Shown here: one piece after another, positions 1-10,579 of the stretch
How positions within the stretch are numbered: position 1 is the first letter of the stretch
How the letters are laid out: each line of letters opens with the position of its first letter
NCBI GenBank assembly: GCA_951217055.1
Contig: OX578277.1
Span: 7,870,329 to 7,934,328 of the forward strand
From: Gerris lacustris
Taxonomy: Eukaryota > Arthropoda > Insecta > Hemiptera > Gerridae
Direction: 5' to 3'
Length of the DNA: 64,000 bases
Notes under the pieces: model-generated
The model's database searches: none
What the model saw: the letters and a program-made list of their open reading frames with translations, nothing else
What the model was told of the DNA's origin: nothing
Program-made: the position numbers and the translations under genes

Positions 1-632
1 GTGTTGTACAATAACGCAAAAAGAAGCAGCCAGTCTACAAACTTCCGAGATGAGGTATCTTAGACAAGTCGAAGGAAAAACCTGAAGAGATCTGATCAGA
101 AATCAAACCTTCTGAGACAAGCTCCGAATAAAGTCGGTGAAAGAATTTATCAGCTGCAACCAACTGCGATTGTTCGGGCACGTAGTTAGAATGAAAAAGG
201 AACGCTTCCCTAAGGCATTTATCTTTCTAAAACAATTAAGAAGACGCATTTATCCAGAATCAATGTCGAAGCTGAAATAAAAGTGACGGTGGACGTTGGA
301 ACAGCAGCCGCAGCAGAAGTGGCACCCCTACCTCTCGATGTCCGTGCGTTTAGACCGTCGCCGAATAAAAGTCACGTCGAGCGTCAACTCCCGGGAAGTT
401 ACGCACCAGAGAATTCGCACCTTAAACAAGCCTATGAAGCAAGGCCCCAAGAAAAGAGACCTTGCGGTAGACGCAGGATGACCTGGGAGGATAACATGAA
501 GGCAGCACTTCAAGAGCGAGGTGTGAACTGGAACCGGGCTTGGTGTCCTGTGGAAGATCGATCTGAGTGGAGATCTCTTTGTCAAACCTCTTCACCTAAT
601 TGCAAGAGAGGTCGCGATTAAGTAAGTAAGTC
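1..632 (+). pseudogene. 3' remnant of an RTE-like non-LTR retrotransposon (reverse transcriptase C-terminus)
   Basis: Reading from position 49 gives the usual C-terminal tail of endonuclease/reverse-transcriptase LINE proteins: MRYLRQVEGKT, then after two stops QLRLFGHVVRM around 160-195, then from about 440 RPCGRRRMTWEDNMKAAL and DRSEWRSL. That order (FGHVVRM, then GRRR.TWEDN, then DR..WRSL) is characteristic of RTE-type elements just before their stop codon. At least two in-frame stops and a frame change show it is dead. The copy ends in a short (TAAG)n tail near 619-632, as expected for the simple-repeat 3' end of such elements. The 5' part lies outside the window or was lost by 5' truncation. 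Clade assignment is from motif memory only. Confidence 0.75.
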
Positions 633-736
633 TAAAGAAGAACATGTTGTACACCTTCTTAAGATTGTTACTCCCCTTATAAAAAAACAGTGGGGAGTAA
701 CAATCTAAAGAAGGTGTACAACATGTTCTTCTTTAG
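632..736. repeat. Near-perfect inverted repeat (hairpin), 45-nt arms
   Basis: Arms 632-676 and 692-736 are reverse complements with a single mismatch, separated by a 15-nt A-rich loop. The hairpin starts right at the end of the LINE tail. Related bases (ACTATTACTCCCCTTATAAA) recur at 736-755, so it may be part of a larger foldback element. Confidence 0.9.
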
Positions 737-1350
737 ACTATTACTCCCCTTATAAAAACAGAAGTATGATATTCTTTTGTCCCAAAGTACATTGGACTAA
801 ACATCCCTTTGTCCCTATAGTTATTTAGTCAAATTCATTTATATTCTAAAAAAATATAGGGGAGTAAGGCCCGGTGCATATTGAACCCACGCCACGCACA
901 GCCCAGACCCAACCCACTCGTGGAGGATTTTGTAAACTATAGGTTCCTAAAATTGCCGCATATTGCACCCACTCCACGGCTAGCCCACTCAGTCGTCACC
1001 CATGCGTGGACAGGTTTGACCTAGTCGCACAGATTTCGTGGGTCGTGGGTCAGACTTTTGCTATGGATATCAAGGAACTAATTTGTCTTGTACTACAGAA
1101 TCCAGTATTATAAAATTCCTACCATCAACCATCAAGATTACATGTGAATCAAGGTTTTTTTTTTTTTTTTACCTTTATTTGAGTACTGCAACTACAATAC
1201 ATACTAATTGTTTTAAGCAGTAATGATCAAAGAATGTGTGACTTGAATTACATGATGTAAGAAACTATCCAGTGATAGCACTTACTCAATTATATAGGTT
1301 TTATTGATATAAAGAAAATAAACTAACTCGATTAAATTAATATACATATT

Positions 1351-2254
1351 TCAGTTATCTAAGAGGTCGCGTGGCCACTGCCTCTTAAGACGTCTAGTAG
1401 GATTTTCAGGAATGGACCGGGAAAACAGACTGTGGACTAGTGGATTAGAATGGTCGGAAAGGGAATCGTGGAAGGATTTGTATCTGGATATGGCTAAATC
1501 TCGGACAAAGGGTACTTTGAGGTCGTTGTGAAGGATAAAATTGTATACAAAGAAGGGAGCGTCAGCTATTTTTCTTAGGATTTTGGATTGGAGAGATTGG
1601 ATTCGATAGGAATTGGAGGGCTTGGTGCAACCCCAGAGTTCTATACCATATGTCCATATAGGCTTAATTATTGTGTTATAAATAAGTACTTCGTTCTGCA
1701 TGTTGAATTTAGATGTGTTGTGTAAGAGTCTATGTAAGAGTTTGTAGCGTGTATTGCATGTTTGGCGTATATGTTTAGTGTGGTGTGCCCATGTTAGACG
1801 ACGATCTAAGTGTAGCCCCAGGTAGCGGATGGAATTGTAATGAGGAATAAGGATTTGGTTTAGGGTAACTGGTTCACACATACCGTGCCTTAGAGCGAAG
1901 GTCACGTGGGAGCTTTTTGTTTCAATTACTTTTATTCGCCATTTCTTAAACCAGGTTTCCAGGAGAAGAAGGTGCTGTTGGACATGATCGGAGGCTGTAC
2001 GAGGAGACTTATTTGAGGATAGGATACATTTATCGTCGGCGAAGGAAGCAAGAACTGTTGAAGGATGCTGGGGAACGTCGGAAGTATAAATGGAATAAAG
2101 GATAGGACCTAAAATGCTACCTTGGGGCACCCCTGCTTCTACAGGGAGGATAGAAGAGATCGAGGAGTTATAGGAGACTTGGAAGGAACGGTTTTCCAGG
2201 AAGGATTTTAGGATGAGGTAATAGGTGAAAGGAAGGATACTCTTGAGCTTCCAG
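1351..2254 (-). pseudogene. 5'-truncated Jockey-clade reverse transcriptase fragment
   Basis: The minus strand encodes the C-terminal part of a LINE ORF2. It begins at about 2254 with WKLKSILPFTYYL, continues through VPQGSILGP and the catalytic-site FADDK, and ends with RQWPRDLLDN and a stop at 1351. The part from PQGSILGP onward is a 259-residue open stretch. It is clearly a relative of the ORF2 at 55552-58245: shared strings include YLGLHLDRRLTW, CTKPSNS, QSLQSKILRKI and HNDL.VPFVRDL. The endonuclease domain and RT palm motif A are absent because of 5' truncation, the usual fate of LINE copies. Non-functional alone. Confidence 0.85.
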
Positions 2255-2619
2255 AATCAAGCTTAAAGATGAAATAAATTAATTTATTTTTATTATAAAA
2301 TACTGAATTTCTACAAATATTATTCATGGAGTTAAGTTAGGTAGATAATATAATTAATCAAACATTTAATTGTAAAACAAAACTAACCAAATTATAAAAA
2401 TAAATAAACCAATCTACGAAAATTTTACTTTCGTTATAATAAATAAAAGAAGTCAAAAGAAAAAGAAAAAATATATTATTAATACTAAATTATAATTATT
2501 AAACACTTCTTTTTTTAAATCCACTATCCTAATTAATCATTGTTAAAATTGCATAAGCTAAGAATTTGTTAAACATAATAAACATATAGCTTCTATTTAG
2601 TTACCTTCCGCATATATTA

Positions 2620-3510
2620 TACTAGCTGAATACCCGTGCTTCGCTACGGGGTGTTTTATTTTCAATTTAATGGATTTATAAACTACCATCAAGAAACATT
2701 TGAAACTGGATAAAGTCAATTCCCTCCATCCTAAATGAAAATATAACAAAAATGTACACAACAACTATTACTGCACTCTATAAGGGCTTTCCGAACTTTT
2801 GTACGCCATACCCCTGTGTAACAAAATTTAAATTAAGACTTACCCTTTTATACTCGTATAAAAGATATTTCCAATTTTACCCCCTCCTAAATGAAAATAT
2901 AACAAAATTGTCCATAACAACGATTCCTCAATTACTGTACTCTTAAAGAGCTTTTCAACGATATGCATAATTAAAAGTATTCATTACTTTGACATTTGTA
3001 CCCCGTACCCCTGTGTACCAACATTTTAACTTCATAATCTCATGTAGGCAGTGACCTTCCCCTTGTTTTGAAGGAAAGTGTGTAAATTCATCAAATTGGT
3101 ATAAACTGTAGGTTTGTATAAAATACACTCATAGACACTCTTCATTTATATAAGATAACAGACACTTATAGACACTCTTCATTTATATAAGATGTAGTTA
3201 TACATATTTTTCCATTTTACCCCCTCCTAAATGAAAATATTACAAAACTGTACATAACAACAATTACTGTACTTTTAAAGAGCTTTTCAACGATATGCAT
3301 CATTAAAAGAATTCATTACTTTGACATTTGTACCCCGTACCCCTGGGTACAAAAATAAAAATTTCACAAAATCCTTTCTTAGTGGATGCCTATGATATGA
3401 ACCGAGTATATCCTCAAAATTTCAAGTCTCTCGGTTAAGCAGATTTTGCTGTGCGTTGATTCTATGTCAGTCAGTCAATCAGGACATTGCCACTTATATT
3501 ATAGATCTAT
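2620..3510. repeat. Dispersed repeat with internal tandem modules
   Basis: It starts near GAATACCCGTGCTTCGCTAC (about 2628). It carries about three diverged copies of a module of roughly 150 bp that includes TTTACCCCCTCCTAAATG, a run ending in CAACGATATGCAT, and TGTACCCCGTACCCCTG (copies near 2720-2825, 2870-3025 and 3205-3345). A related piece lies in the opposite orientation at about 10580-10760. The end near 3470 has a GTCAGTCAGTCAATC run. The class is not identified. Confidence 0.55.
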
Positions 3511-3846
3511 ATTTTTAATAATATTAAATCTAGATTTTTTCATTTAAAAAACCTTTTATTTATTTTATTTTTTTACTTTGTATCATGGGAGCCTATATGG
3601 AAGGACAAACATTTCATGAATTTTTGTGAACTAGTCCCTGTTCAACCGGAAAGTTTTTCTTAACACCTCTTTACAATTTACAACACAATTTATATTCTCC
3701 ACAGGCTCTTACGTAAATATTTATTTTGTCTACCTTTCTTTTTTGTTTTAATTAATAAATGAATAACAGCTAGTTGCTCCTCCTCAGATTCTGAATCGAG
3801 ATCGAGAAGAAGAAATGTAGGAGAGATCATGGTTGGGAGTGGACTG

Positions 3847-4079
3847 GGTTTCAATATGCGGAGCCAGGCCCATGCGTGGACGTGGGGCTGGCGTGGCGTG
3901 GGTTCAATATGCGGTGCCTAGCCCATGCGTGGACGTGGGGCTGGCGTGGCGTGGGTTCAATATGCGGTGCCTAGCCCATGCGTGGACGTGGGGCTGGCGT
4001 GGCGAGGGTTCAATATGCGGTGCCTAGCCCATGCGTGGACGTGGGGCTGGCGTGGCGTGGGTTCAATATGCGCCGGGCC
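3847..4079. repeat. 53-bp tandem repeat, about 4.4 copies, at the right end of the TIR element
   Basis: TTCAATATGCGG recurs at 3903, 3956 and 4009, and TTCAATATGCG again at 4062: exactly 53 bp apart each time. The first copy, near 3850, is slightly diverged. The unit is GC-rich (CATGCGTGGACGTGGGGCTG) unlike its AT-rich surroundings. The last copy forms the terminal inverted repeat. Open frames across it are a by-product of the repetition. Confidence 0.9.
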
Positions 4080-4108
4080 TAACTATCTGAAGAAGTACCA
4101 TACCACCT

Positions 4109-4138
4109 TAACGATCCTCACAATGGCAGGTTAGTGCC
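4109..4138 (+). other. Degenerate CTGA-hairpin-GAAA motif
   Basis: CTCACAA T GGCA (loop) TGCC GAAACG: the same layout as the better-preserved motifs at 4733-4761 and 5603-5640 on the minus strand, with a decayed core. See findings. Confidence 0.4.
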
Positions 4139-4536
4139 GAAACGTTGCCTACATATACGATAGTTTTATTATTACCCTAAAAAGATCTACACTAAACTCA
4201 TAATTAATAAAGGTTACCTTAGACTGAATTATGGAATAATTTATGTTTCTAGCTTGAGAATGTCCCAATGAAGGATCGGAATATTATTAAAGGTAGCGTA
4301 TATATTTTTATCTACGATTGATACGAAATGATATAAACATTGAATCTCTGTTTAGATGCGTAGAAAGTGATTCTTTACTTACTTGTATTCATTGTGCATG
4401 AGCGTTTTTATAATTCCTCTTTTTTTCCGCCATAGGGCGGTACACATGATTTGCGAGCTTGTTTACTCCTAACAAAATTAATTTGCTGTTTGTTTAATTA
4501 AATTAACTGTTTATATCGAGTTTTTAGTGAAAAACA

Positions 4537-4694
4537 ATGAGTGATTTAAGTGATTATGACGAAAATGAGGAAAATAATACGCCTTCCGAAATAATTAATT
4601 TGGCACAAAATACATAACTAATGAATTAATGTCATCTTTACCAAAAGAGAAATACGAACTTACATACAGGAAAGAAGGAGATTTGTTGGAATAA
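4537..4694 (+). pseudogene. Short broken ORF, possible N-terminus of a Crypton/zf-MYM-like protein
   Basis: An ATG at 4537 opens MSDLSDYDENEENNTPSEII. That frame stops after NLAQNT; a +1 shift continues ITNELMSSLPKEKYELTYRK to a stop at 4692-4694. The acidic start followed by a LP.EKYELTY-type helix resembles N-termini of tyrosine-recombinase (Crypton/zf-MYM) proteins, but the match is short and from memory. It could equally be an unrelated transposon fragment. No further domain follows. Confidence 0.3.
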
Positions 4695-4732
4695 AAGTCC
4701 GATAGATGTAGTTATGTTTTTATTTTCAAAGC

Positions 4733-4761
4733 TTTCGCTCAGGGAGCCTGAGCTTCATCAG
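4733..4761 (-). other. CTGATGA + 7-bp hairpin + GAAA (hammerhead-ribozyme-like core)
   Basis: On the minus strand CTGATGA (4761-4755) is followed by one A, a perfect 7-bp stem GCTCAGG/CCTGAGC with a CTC loop, then GAAA (4736-4733). These are the two conserved strands and helix II of a hammerhead ribozyme, with one extra nucleotide before helix II. Helices I and III are not convincing by eye. Confidence 0.45.
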
Positions 4762-5260
4762 TGATCAAATAAGGTGTAACAATAGTATAAACTTAAAAAT
4801 TAAAATTTATTTATTAATTTTTTTTCTGTATTTATTATTAAAATCCAACAATCGTAGATAAAGTACGTTACGCAACTCGTGGGAAAACTGCATTTTGCTT
4901 TGCTCGTGTGGTTTTACTACCCTCGCTGTCGCTTGGGTGCTAACTCCACACTCGCATGCAAAATGCTACTTTCTGCACTCGACGCGTAATGTACTATTCC
5001 TTAAAACCCAACAGCAATTAAATTGTTAATTTGTTTATAATGAAATAATATAGATTTCGACATCAAAACCTTCCTGTTAGCTGATTTTTGAGAATAATCA
5101 CGTGGACAATTCTGACCGAAGGAAAATTTTATAAACCTCTTATTTAGTATCTAACATGTTTTGAAATTATAATTAAATGTATATTCAAACTTGAAAAACA
5201 TATGACATATAAAATCTAAATGGGATTTTAATCAAGTATGAAGACATGTAAGTAGTATAC

Positions 5261-5441
5261 CTGAAGTTACGGCAGAGTCGCGCCGAGAAGAGACAGTAGA
5301 TTATAGGATTAGCTGCTGAATTGAGAGGAGCTAAACTCTGTATAAACGTAGATATCGCTATGAAAGTCTGAGTCTTCGGGACGTAGCCGTACACCTGAAG
5401 AACGTTAAACAGGAAGTAAGGACTCCAGCACAGTATGAACA
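5261..5441 (-). CDS. CCAP receptor-like GPCR, exon with TM6-TM7
   Basis: This exon codes the sixth and seventh transmembrane helices of a rhodopsin-family peptide receptor. It contains FILCWSPYF, the CWxP switch of TM6; then [12 protein letters not shown] (third extracellular loop), [14 protein letters not shown] and NPIIYCLFS, the NPxxY motif of TM7; it ends CRNF. The [13 protein letters not shown] block with CWSPY is what I recall of insect CCAPR, the ortholog group of neuropeptide S receptor. The acceptor AG is at 5443-5442. The first two bases TG complete a Val codon begun by the last G of the exon at 12370, restoring the order VF-V-FILC. A GTATAC donor follows 5261, leaving phase 2 (59 full codons). 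If unspliced, the frame would run about 25 more residues to a stop at 5185. The C-terminal tail exon was not found. CCAPR is the best guess; a closely related peptide receptor is possible. Confidence 0.85.
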
Positions 5442-5579
5442 CTAAACATAAAGTAGTTTACATCAGTTAATTAAAACATAGTTTACATTAGTTAATCACA
5501 ATATTGTTTACATATGTTAATTACAACATAGTTTATATTATCTTATTGCGTAGGCTTCCGCGGTTAAGGTCATCATTAA

Positions 5580-5789
5580 GTTCTAGGTCTTCCGGTGGTG
5601 ACAGCGTCATGTTCGAAGAGTGTTGCAACGTTTCGCCTCCTATGGTGGAGGCATCTTCAAGATTGTACATGTTGTTCTGAGCGAGGGACAATGTAGACTA
5701 GAGAGAATGTTCAGGATCAGTGGCAATATTGAATTGAAGACCTACACTTCGAACATGACGCGGCCATCACCGGAAGACCTAGAACTTCC
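5580..5789. repeat. Inverted repeat with hairpin-GAAA motif
   Basis: The arm near 5580-5622 (TTCTAGGTCTTCCGGTGGTG...) is the inverse of 5745-5789. Inside, on the minus strand at about 5640-5603, lies TTGAAGA T GCCTCC ACCATA GGAGGC GAAACG: a perfect 6-bp stem followed by GAAA, the same layout as the motif at 4733-4761. Confidence 0.7.
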
Positions 5790-5971
5790 TAATATAAACT
5801 AATAGTTTATATTAGTTAATTCAACTTGAGGTTACGGGTTCGAGTCATTACTCCAACAAGACGCCCCACGTTCGGTGATCATACAGCATCGCCATTTAAG
5901 TGGGTTGCTGATTAAGTGATTTGGGGATCATCCAGTTGCGTAAGTCAATTATAAGGTTTAAACATGCTAAC

Positions 5972-6249
5972 TAGGGTTGTGACATCGACGTCGATGTATC
6001 GAACTTAAAAAAATCGATCTTGATCTTTCGATGTATCGGACAACATCGATGTTATCCTGAAACATCGAAAAAGCTTGATGCCATCGATGTATCAGATCCC
6101 AAAATACGTCGACAACGAATATCGGGAACGAGAACGAGGGATTTTTTTTGAAACCGGTGACCTTTATCGAAAATATCGATGTTTTGGGCCAACATCGATG
6201 TTTGTTCTTTCGATGTCAATGTATCAAAAACATCGATGTTGCAACCCTA
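5972..6249. mobile_element. Small inverted-repeat element (MITE), 278 bp
   Basis: The left end TAGGGTTGTGACATCGACG and right end CATCGATGTTGCAACCCTA are inverse with a few mismatches. The interior is dense in ATCGATGT-type palindromes. TAGGGTTG termini suggest hAT, but I see no clean 8-bp target duplication. Confidence 0.6.
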
Positions 6250-7084
6250 GGCTATACCTAAAAAAAAAACAACACCGCACTAGTTCGAAATCTAATAGGA
6301 AATTTGACGCTGAACAAACAAGTAGCCACAAACCCCGGCTTGGAAACAGCTTCGTTTTGAATAAATTTAGAAAATACTTTTTCTAAATTTATCTAAAAGA
6401 AAACCTAAAGAGCCGTCGTGGCCATATGGATTAAATTACTTACTGCCTAATTGCCAGGTTCGAACAAGTGGTTCGTCCTACCCTTCTAATAGTATTAGTA
6501 ATAGTACTAGGACCTTACTACTATTATTACTATGTACTAGAATACGTTAAAAATCGTCTTATTTTTTGACATTCATCCTTAAAATTCTCAAAAACTTCGT
6601 TTCTTATAAAAAATTACCTAGAAGCAATCCTTGTATTGATTTGGATTCTGCTTCGAATTAAATCAATCTTAGCCCTGTACAAAAACACACTGATTTTAAA
6701 TTCAAATTTGAATTTCTAGCTAAATTAAAATTATTCTGGAATAAGAACTTAACGTGGACGGACAGTTTCTGTTAACCCAATGAAATTCATTAAACCTTCT
6801 TCCTCTTTTATAAGAAAAATAAAAGTTGATTGTATTGAGCTAGAATTTGTCTCATTCGACGAAGAATTCGATGATCTCCAAGTATTGTTTTAGGTATTTT
6901 ATATTAAAATGCTTAGTTTTTTGAGAATTTTAAGAATGGACGTAAATTTTTGAAACAAATGGGTTTGTGAATACTTCAAGAACTTATTTATTCAGCTTAA
7001 ATTTTCCTATAAGATCCTAATGAGGTGTGGTTTCTTTTGGGATCATCCTGTTTATAGTAGTCATAGTGTCATAGTAAGGGGGTG

Positions 7085-7270
7085 GGAAGTGGGCCTATCC
7101 AAGCCCTCTCCTCTTCTTCCCTGGTCTACTTCTCCTCTGATCCACTTCTTCACTGGTCCACTTTTTTCCTGATCCACTTCTTCCCTGGTCCACTTCTTCC
7201 ATGGTCCATTTATTCCCTGATCCACTTCTTCCCTGGTCCACTTCTTCCCTGGTCCACTTATTCCCTGGCC
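7085..7270. repeat. 15-bp minisatellite
   Basis: Copies of CTGGTCCACTTCTTC with small changes (GATCCACTTCTTCCCTG). Because the period is five codons, both strands stay open and give low-complexity frames (such as KKWTREEVDQ on the minus strand). These are not genes. Confidence 0.85.
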
Positions 7271-7313
7271 CGCAGAGAGAAACAACGATTAAAAATCAGC
7301 AATAACTCAGCAT

Positions 7314-7478
7314 TCTGACGAAACCGGTCATCTCATCAAGTTTGAGGACATTCGTGTACTCGCATTTGTCAACAGGTATCACACCAGAGTGATAAGGGAG
7401 GCTATTGAGATAGAGAAACAACTGGAGAACTTTAAGAGAGAGGATGGTTTCACCCTTCTCAGACCTGGAAACCTCTGA
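7314..7478 (+). pseudogene. Penelope-like element C-terminal remnant
   Basis: The plus strand reads SDETGHLIKFEDIRVLA, then RVIREAIEIEKQLENFKRED, then GFTLLRPGNL and a stop at 7476-7478. The pattern TGH.I.FED.RVLA...R..REAIEI.K...NF.REDG is what I recall at the C-terminal end of Penelope-like retroelement proteins, beside their GIY-YIG nuclease. The upstream region is minisatellite, so the rest of the element is missing. About 250 bp downstream lies a GAAGCGAAACGTCGG block (about 7717-7732), a possible remnant of the hairpin-GAAA motif seen elsewhere. The Penelope-like assignment rests on this one conserved block. Confidence 0.55.
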
Positions 7479-8394
7479 TCAGAACCTGCGCCAGAAAGAT
7501 AGCAAGATTCAGCTCCATAGTCACTTCCCTATGTCATACATCACCCGCCCAAAAAGGAACACCGACGAAGGCAGCACCTGCCTGATGCAGTATCCCGATA
7601 AATGATTTCCCCGAGTAAAGGAACCCCCGGGAAATCAAGGTACAATCTATGGTCTAGAAAACCTGTATAAATAAGATTTTCTTCTCTCCACATCCCTTAA
7701 GATGCTTTCAGTAATGGAAGCGAAACGTCGGATTTCACCGGAAAACCATGTTATTGATTCAAAACCCGTTGAGGCCTACGCGCTAAGTCAATCTTTTAAA
7801 TTAATCAAATCGTTTCTGGGGAAGCACATACATAGTTTCCAAATTATTGATAAAAATTAATTTGACCACGCTGAGATTGAAACCAAAATGTAAGACAATA
7901 ACCTGTAGAGCACTTTATAAATCGGTTTAATAATAAATTAATTAAAAATAACGTCATGTACACAATAGAATACGAATGATGGGAGATAACATGCTGACCT
8001 CGTGTGACCCATCACTAAAAATACTAGGTAGAATAAAGCCGTTTGTTAGAACGGCTACCCATCATTATTATTAAAAAAGACCCTCTATAAAAATACCTTG
8101 GGCGCTTACGTACTGAGACTAAAAATGTTTATTAAACCAATATTGAAGAGTTTGGACCCTTCTAAAATTACTTTACTGGCTTGAGCACGTACCTCTCATA
8201 AACTGTGAATCACATTATGAAAAGCCCAACTTTTCCTTATATATTAATATACTACCATAAAGAAACAGGTGTTGAAAATACCCAACTACTCTCATTCTCC
8301 TGGTCCACATCGTATATTAGGGCAGTGGAAATATGTCGTAGATTAATGTCTAATATGTAGTTCTATATGTAGGCTATGTCTTATCTACTTCGTT

Positions 8395-8630
8395 GTACAT
8401 TGTTACTCATGTTAGTACTTACTCATAATGATTAAACCCTCAAAGCGTATATCTCACTTATCTACTTAGTTGACAAGTTAGTTGTTAATTATTGTTACTC
8501 ATGTTAGTACTTACTCATAGTGAGTAAACAGAATGAGTATATTATCTCACTAATCTACTAAGTGGACAAGTTAGTTGATTATTCTTTACTCATGATAGAG
8601 CTTATACTAATAGCGAATAAACTCCTAATA
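8395..8630. repeat. About 98-bp tandem repeat, 2.5 diverged copies
   Basis: TTGTTACTCATGTTAGTACT recurs at about 8400 and 8498, with a third decayed copy (TTACTCATGATAGAGCTTAT) near 8587. Each copy also includes ATCTACTNAGTNGACAAGTT. Confidence 0.7.
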
Positions 8631-8782
8631 AGTCAGCTACGCTATCAGTTGATTCAAACTTCGAAAAAAAAAAAAAAATAATAATAATAATAAAAATACA
8701 TTTTTGGTAGAAATTTACTGATGCAAAACTTTTTTTTAAATTTCTCACATACATAGCATACTAGGCACCGCGTTGCTCTATC

Positions 8783-9461
8783 ATTGAAGCGAGCGTATTG
8801 CATTAAAATACTGAATATTGAAATTTGTTAATCATGATGAATGTCATAGTTAAAGATAAGTGGAAGAGGGTAGTGTGGGGTAGAGTGGGGGTACTCGGTA
8901 CAAAGCTTTACTTCATAACAAACCTACACACAAAACGACTATAAGAATCTTAACCACCCGTAATAAACTAATATTATACATGTATCACTTCATTACTCAA
9001 ATACTACTCCTTGTATCAAGTTGAAATTTTACATACTTGTTTCAATTGTACTTTAAACGATGTACATGAAGTTTTATTAAGATCGTTACGTTAAAACGTA
9101 AGATATCGGTAAAAAGGTTGTTTTCTCTATTTTAAACGTTTAGGTCCGCTTTAATAGTTTTAGCGATCTATATTAATTCATAGCAGTGTCGTTGTTGGTT
9201 TTACTAAAAAATGTTATTTGTAAAAAATGTTCGTCTCATCGAGTAGGTGATGGTAGAATTTTTCCCGTCCGTGAAATTCCAATTTTAAATTTGAAGCTCA
9301 CGTTTACGCGAGCATTGCGCGCGAACTCTTGGACGGATCACGCTGTCCAACGAACTTAGCCTGAGTATTAGTAAGAAGATCATGTATACCAAATTTTAAC
9401 TAAATCGGTCAACTTTTACTCAAGTTATCGTCACACGCGTAAACGTTACTGACAGACAGGC

Positions 9462-9498
<37 letters not shown>

Positions 9499-9543
9499 GC
9501 ATATTTCGTTGATTGTAAGAAGCTCGCTTACGCTCGCTTCAAT
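8783..9543. mobile_element. Inverted-repeat element with (CAGA)n, copy 1
   Basis: Bounded by ATTGAAGCGAGCGTA and, inverted, TACGCTCGCTTCAAT. It shares most of its sequence with 9767-10482, including TTAGTAAGANGATCATGTAT and ACCAAATTTNAACTAAATCG followed by a (CAGA)n run at about 9450-9493. Length 761 bp. The shared sequence begins slightly before the inverted repeat (TAGGCACCGCGTTGCTCTAT), so the true element ends are uncertain. No coding capacity seen. Confidence 0.6.
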
Positions 9544-9766
9544 TATGTATATAAATTGAAATACATAGTTTTTACCATTATAGAGAGACAGCATCGTGAT
9601 GTCGGAATTTGCATAGATTTACACGTTTTAAGATTTACACGATATTTTTTACAAACCATCTTATATCTAGGGCCTGTGCGGATCCGATTTATTAAGTTTT
9701 TTTTCTATTATTTTTCTCCCTTAAAGAACTTATATACTGCTTAACTAGGCATCGCGTGGCTCTATC

Positions 9767-10482
9767 ATTGAAGCGAGCGTATAGTAATAAATATGTATTG
9801 AATATTGAAAAAATAGATTATCGTGAATCATGATGAGTTGATAGATAATGGGTCTGGTAGTAGTACAGCTGCTAGTAGTAAGGGAACCACCCCGCATTCT
9901 TACTATTCCACTAACCACACATCTCTATTTCAATATTTATAATTTGTATCTCTTTACTACAAACAAACTACTGCATGTATCAAATTGAAATTTTGCATGC
10001 CTGTTTCAATTGTGCATCAAATGGTGTCTATGAAGTTTTATTAAAATCGTTTCTTTAGAACGTAAGATATCGGTAAAAAGGTTGTTTTCTCTATTTTAAA
10101 CGTTTAGGTCCGCTTTAATAGTTTTAGCGATCTTTATTAATTCATAGCGGTGTCGCTGTTGGTTTTAGTAAAAAATGTTATTTGAAAAAAATGTTCGTCT
10201 CATCGAATAGATGATGATAGAATTTTTTCCCGTCCTGAAATTCCAATTTAATTTTTGAGCCTCTCGTTTACGCGAGCGTTGCTCGCGAACTCTTGGACGG
10301 ATCACGCTGTCCAACGAACTTAGCCTGAGTATTAGTAAGAGGATCATGTATACCAAATTTCAACTAAATCGGTCAACTTTTACTCAAGTTATCGTCACAC
10401 GCGTGAACGTTACTGACAGACAGACAGACAGACACGGAGCATATTTCGTTGAATGTAGGAAGCTCGCTACGCTCGCTTCAAT
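9767..10482. mobile_element. Inverted-repeat element with (CAGA)n, copy 2
   Basis: Second, same-orientation copy of the element at 8783-9543. Same terminal ATTGAAGCGAGCG / CGCTCGCTTCAAT pair, 716 bp, with a shorter (CAGA)n run near 10415-10434. Many point differences separate the two copies, so the duplication is not recent. Confidence 0.6.
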
Positions 10483-10579
10483 AAAAGAAGGACCAATCCT
10501 GCACCATGACTTAATAAGCCAATTTTCAAAGAAAACTGGGTATTATTGGCTTATGATAGTATAGGAAAATTTTGGTTTA

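Larger units (their letters stand above)
868..4079. mobile_element. 3.2-kb terminal-inverted-repeat element with TAA flanks (PIF/Harbinger-like)
   Basis: The left end GGCCCGGTGCATATTGAACC and the right end, read in reverse complement, match over about 30 nt with one difference. TAA flanks both ends (865-867 and 4080-4082). A 3-bp TWA target duplication and termini starting GGC/GGG are typical of PIF/Harbinger transposons, so that is the inference. No transposase reading frame is visible. The interior holds a Jockey-type RT fragment (1351-2254), AT-rich sequence and another dispersed repeat (2620-3510), so this would be a non-autonomous copy expanded by later insertions. Subterminal GC-rich repeats are present at both ends. 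Confidence 0.6.

Noticed and set aside
3833..4134. Overlapping 64- and 69-residue frames rich in Trp and Gly
   Set aside because: They follow the 53-bp tandem repeat of a transposon end; nothing suggests a protein.
5620..5802. 60-residue frame
   Set aside because: Runs through an inverted repeat with the hairpin-GAAA motif; no protein motif.
7061..7318. Opposed frames with KKWTREEVDQ or HFFPGPLLPW repeats
   Set aside because: Both strands of a 15-bp minisatellite stay open because the period is a multiple of three.
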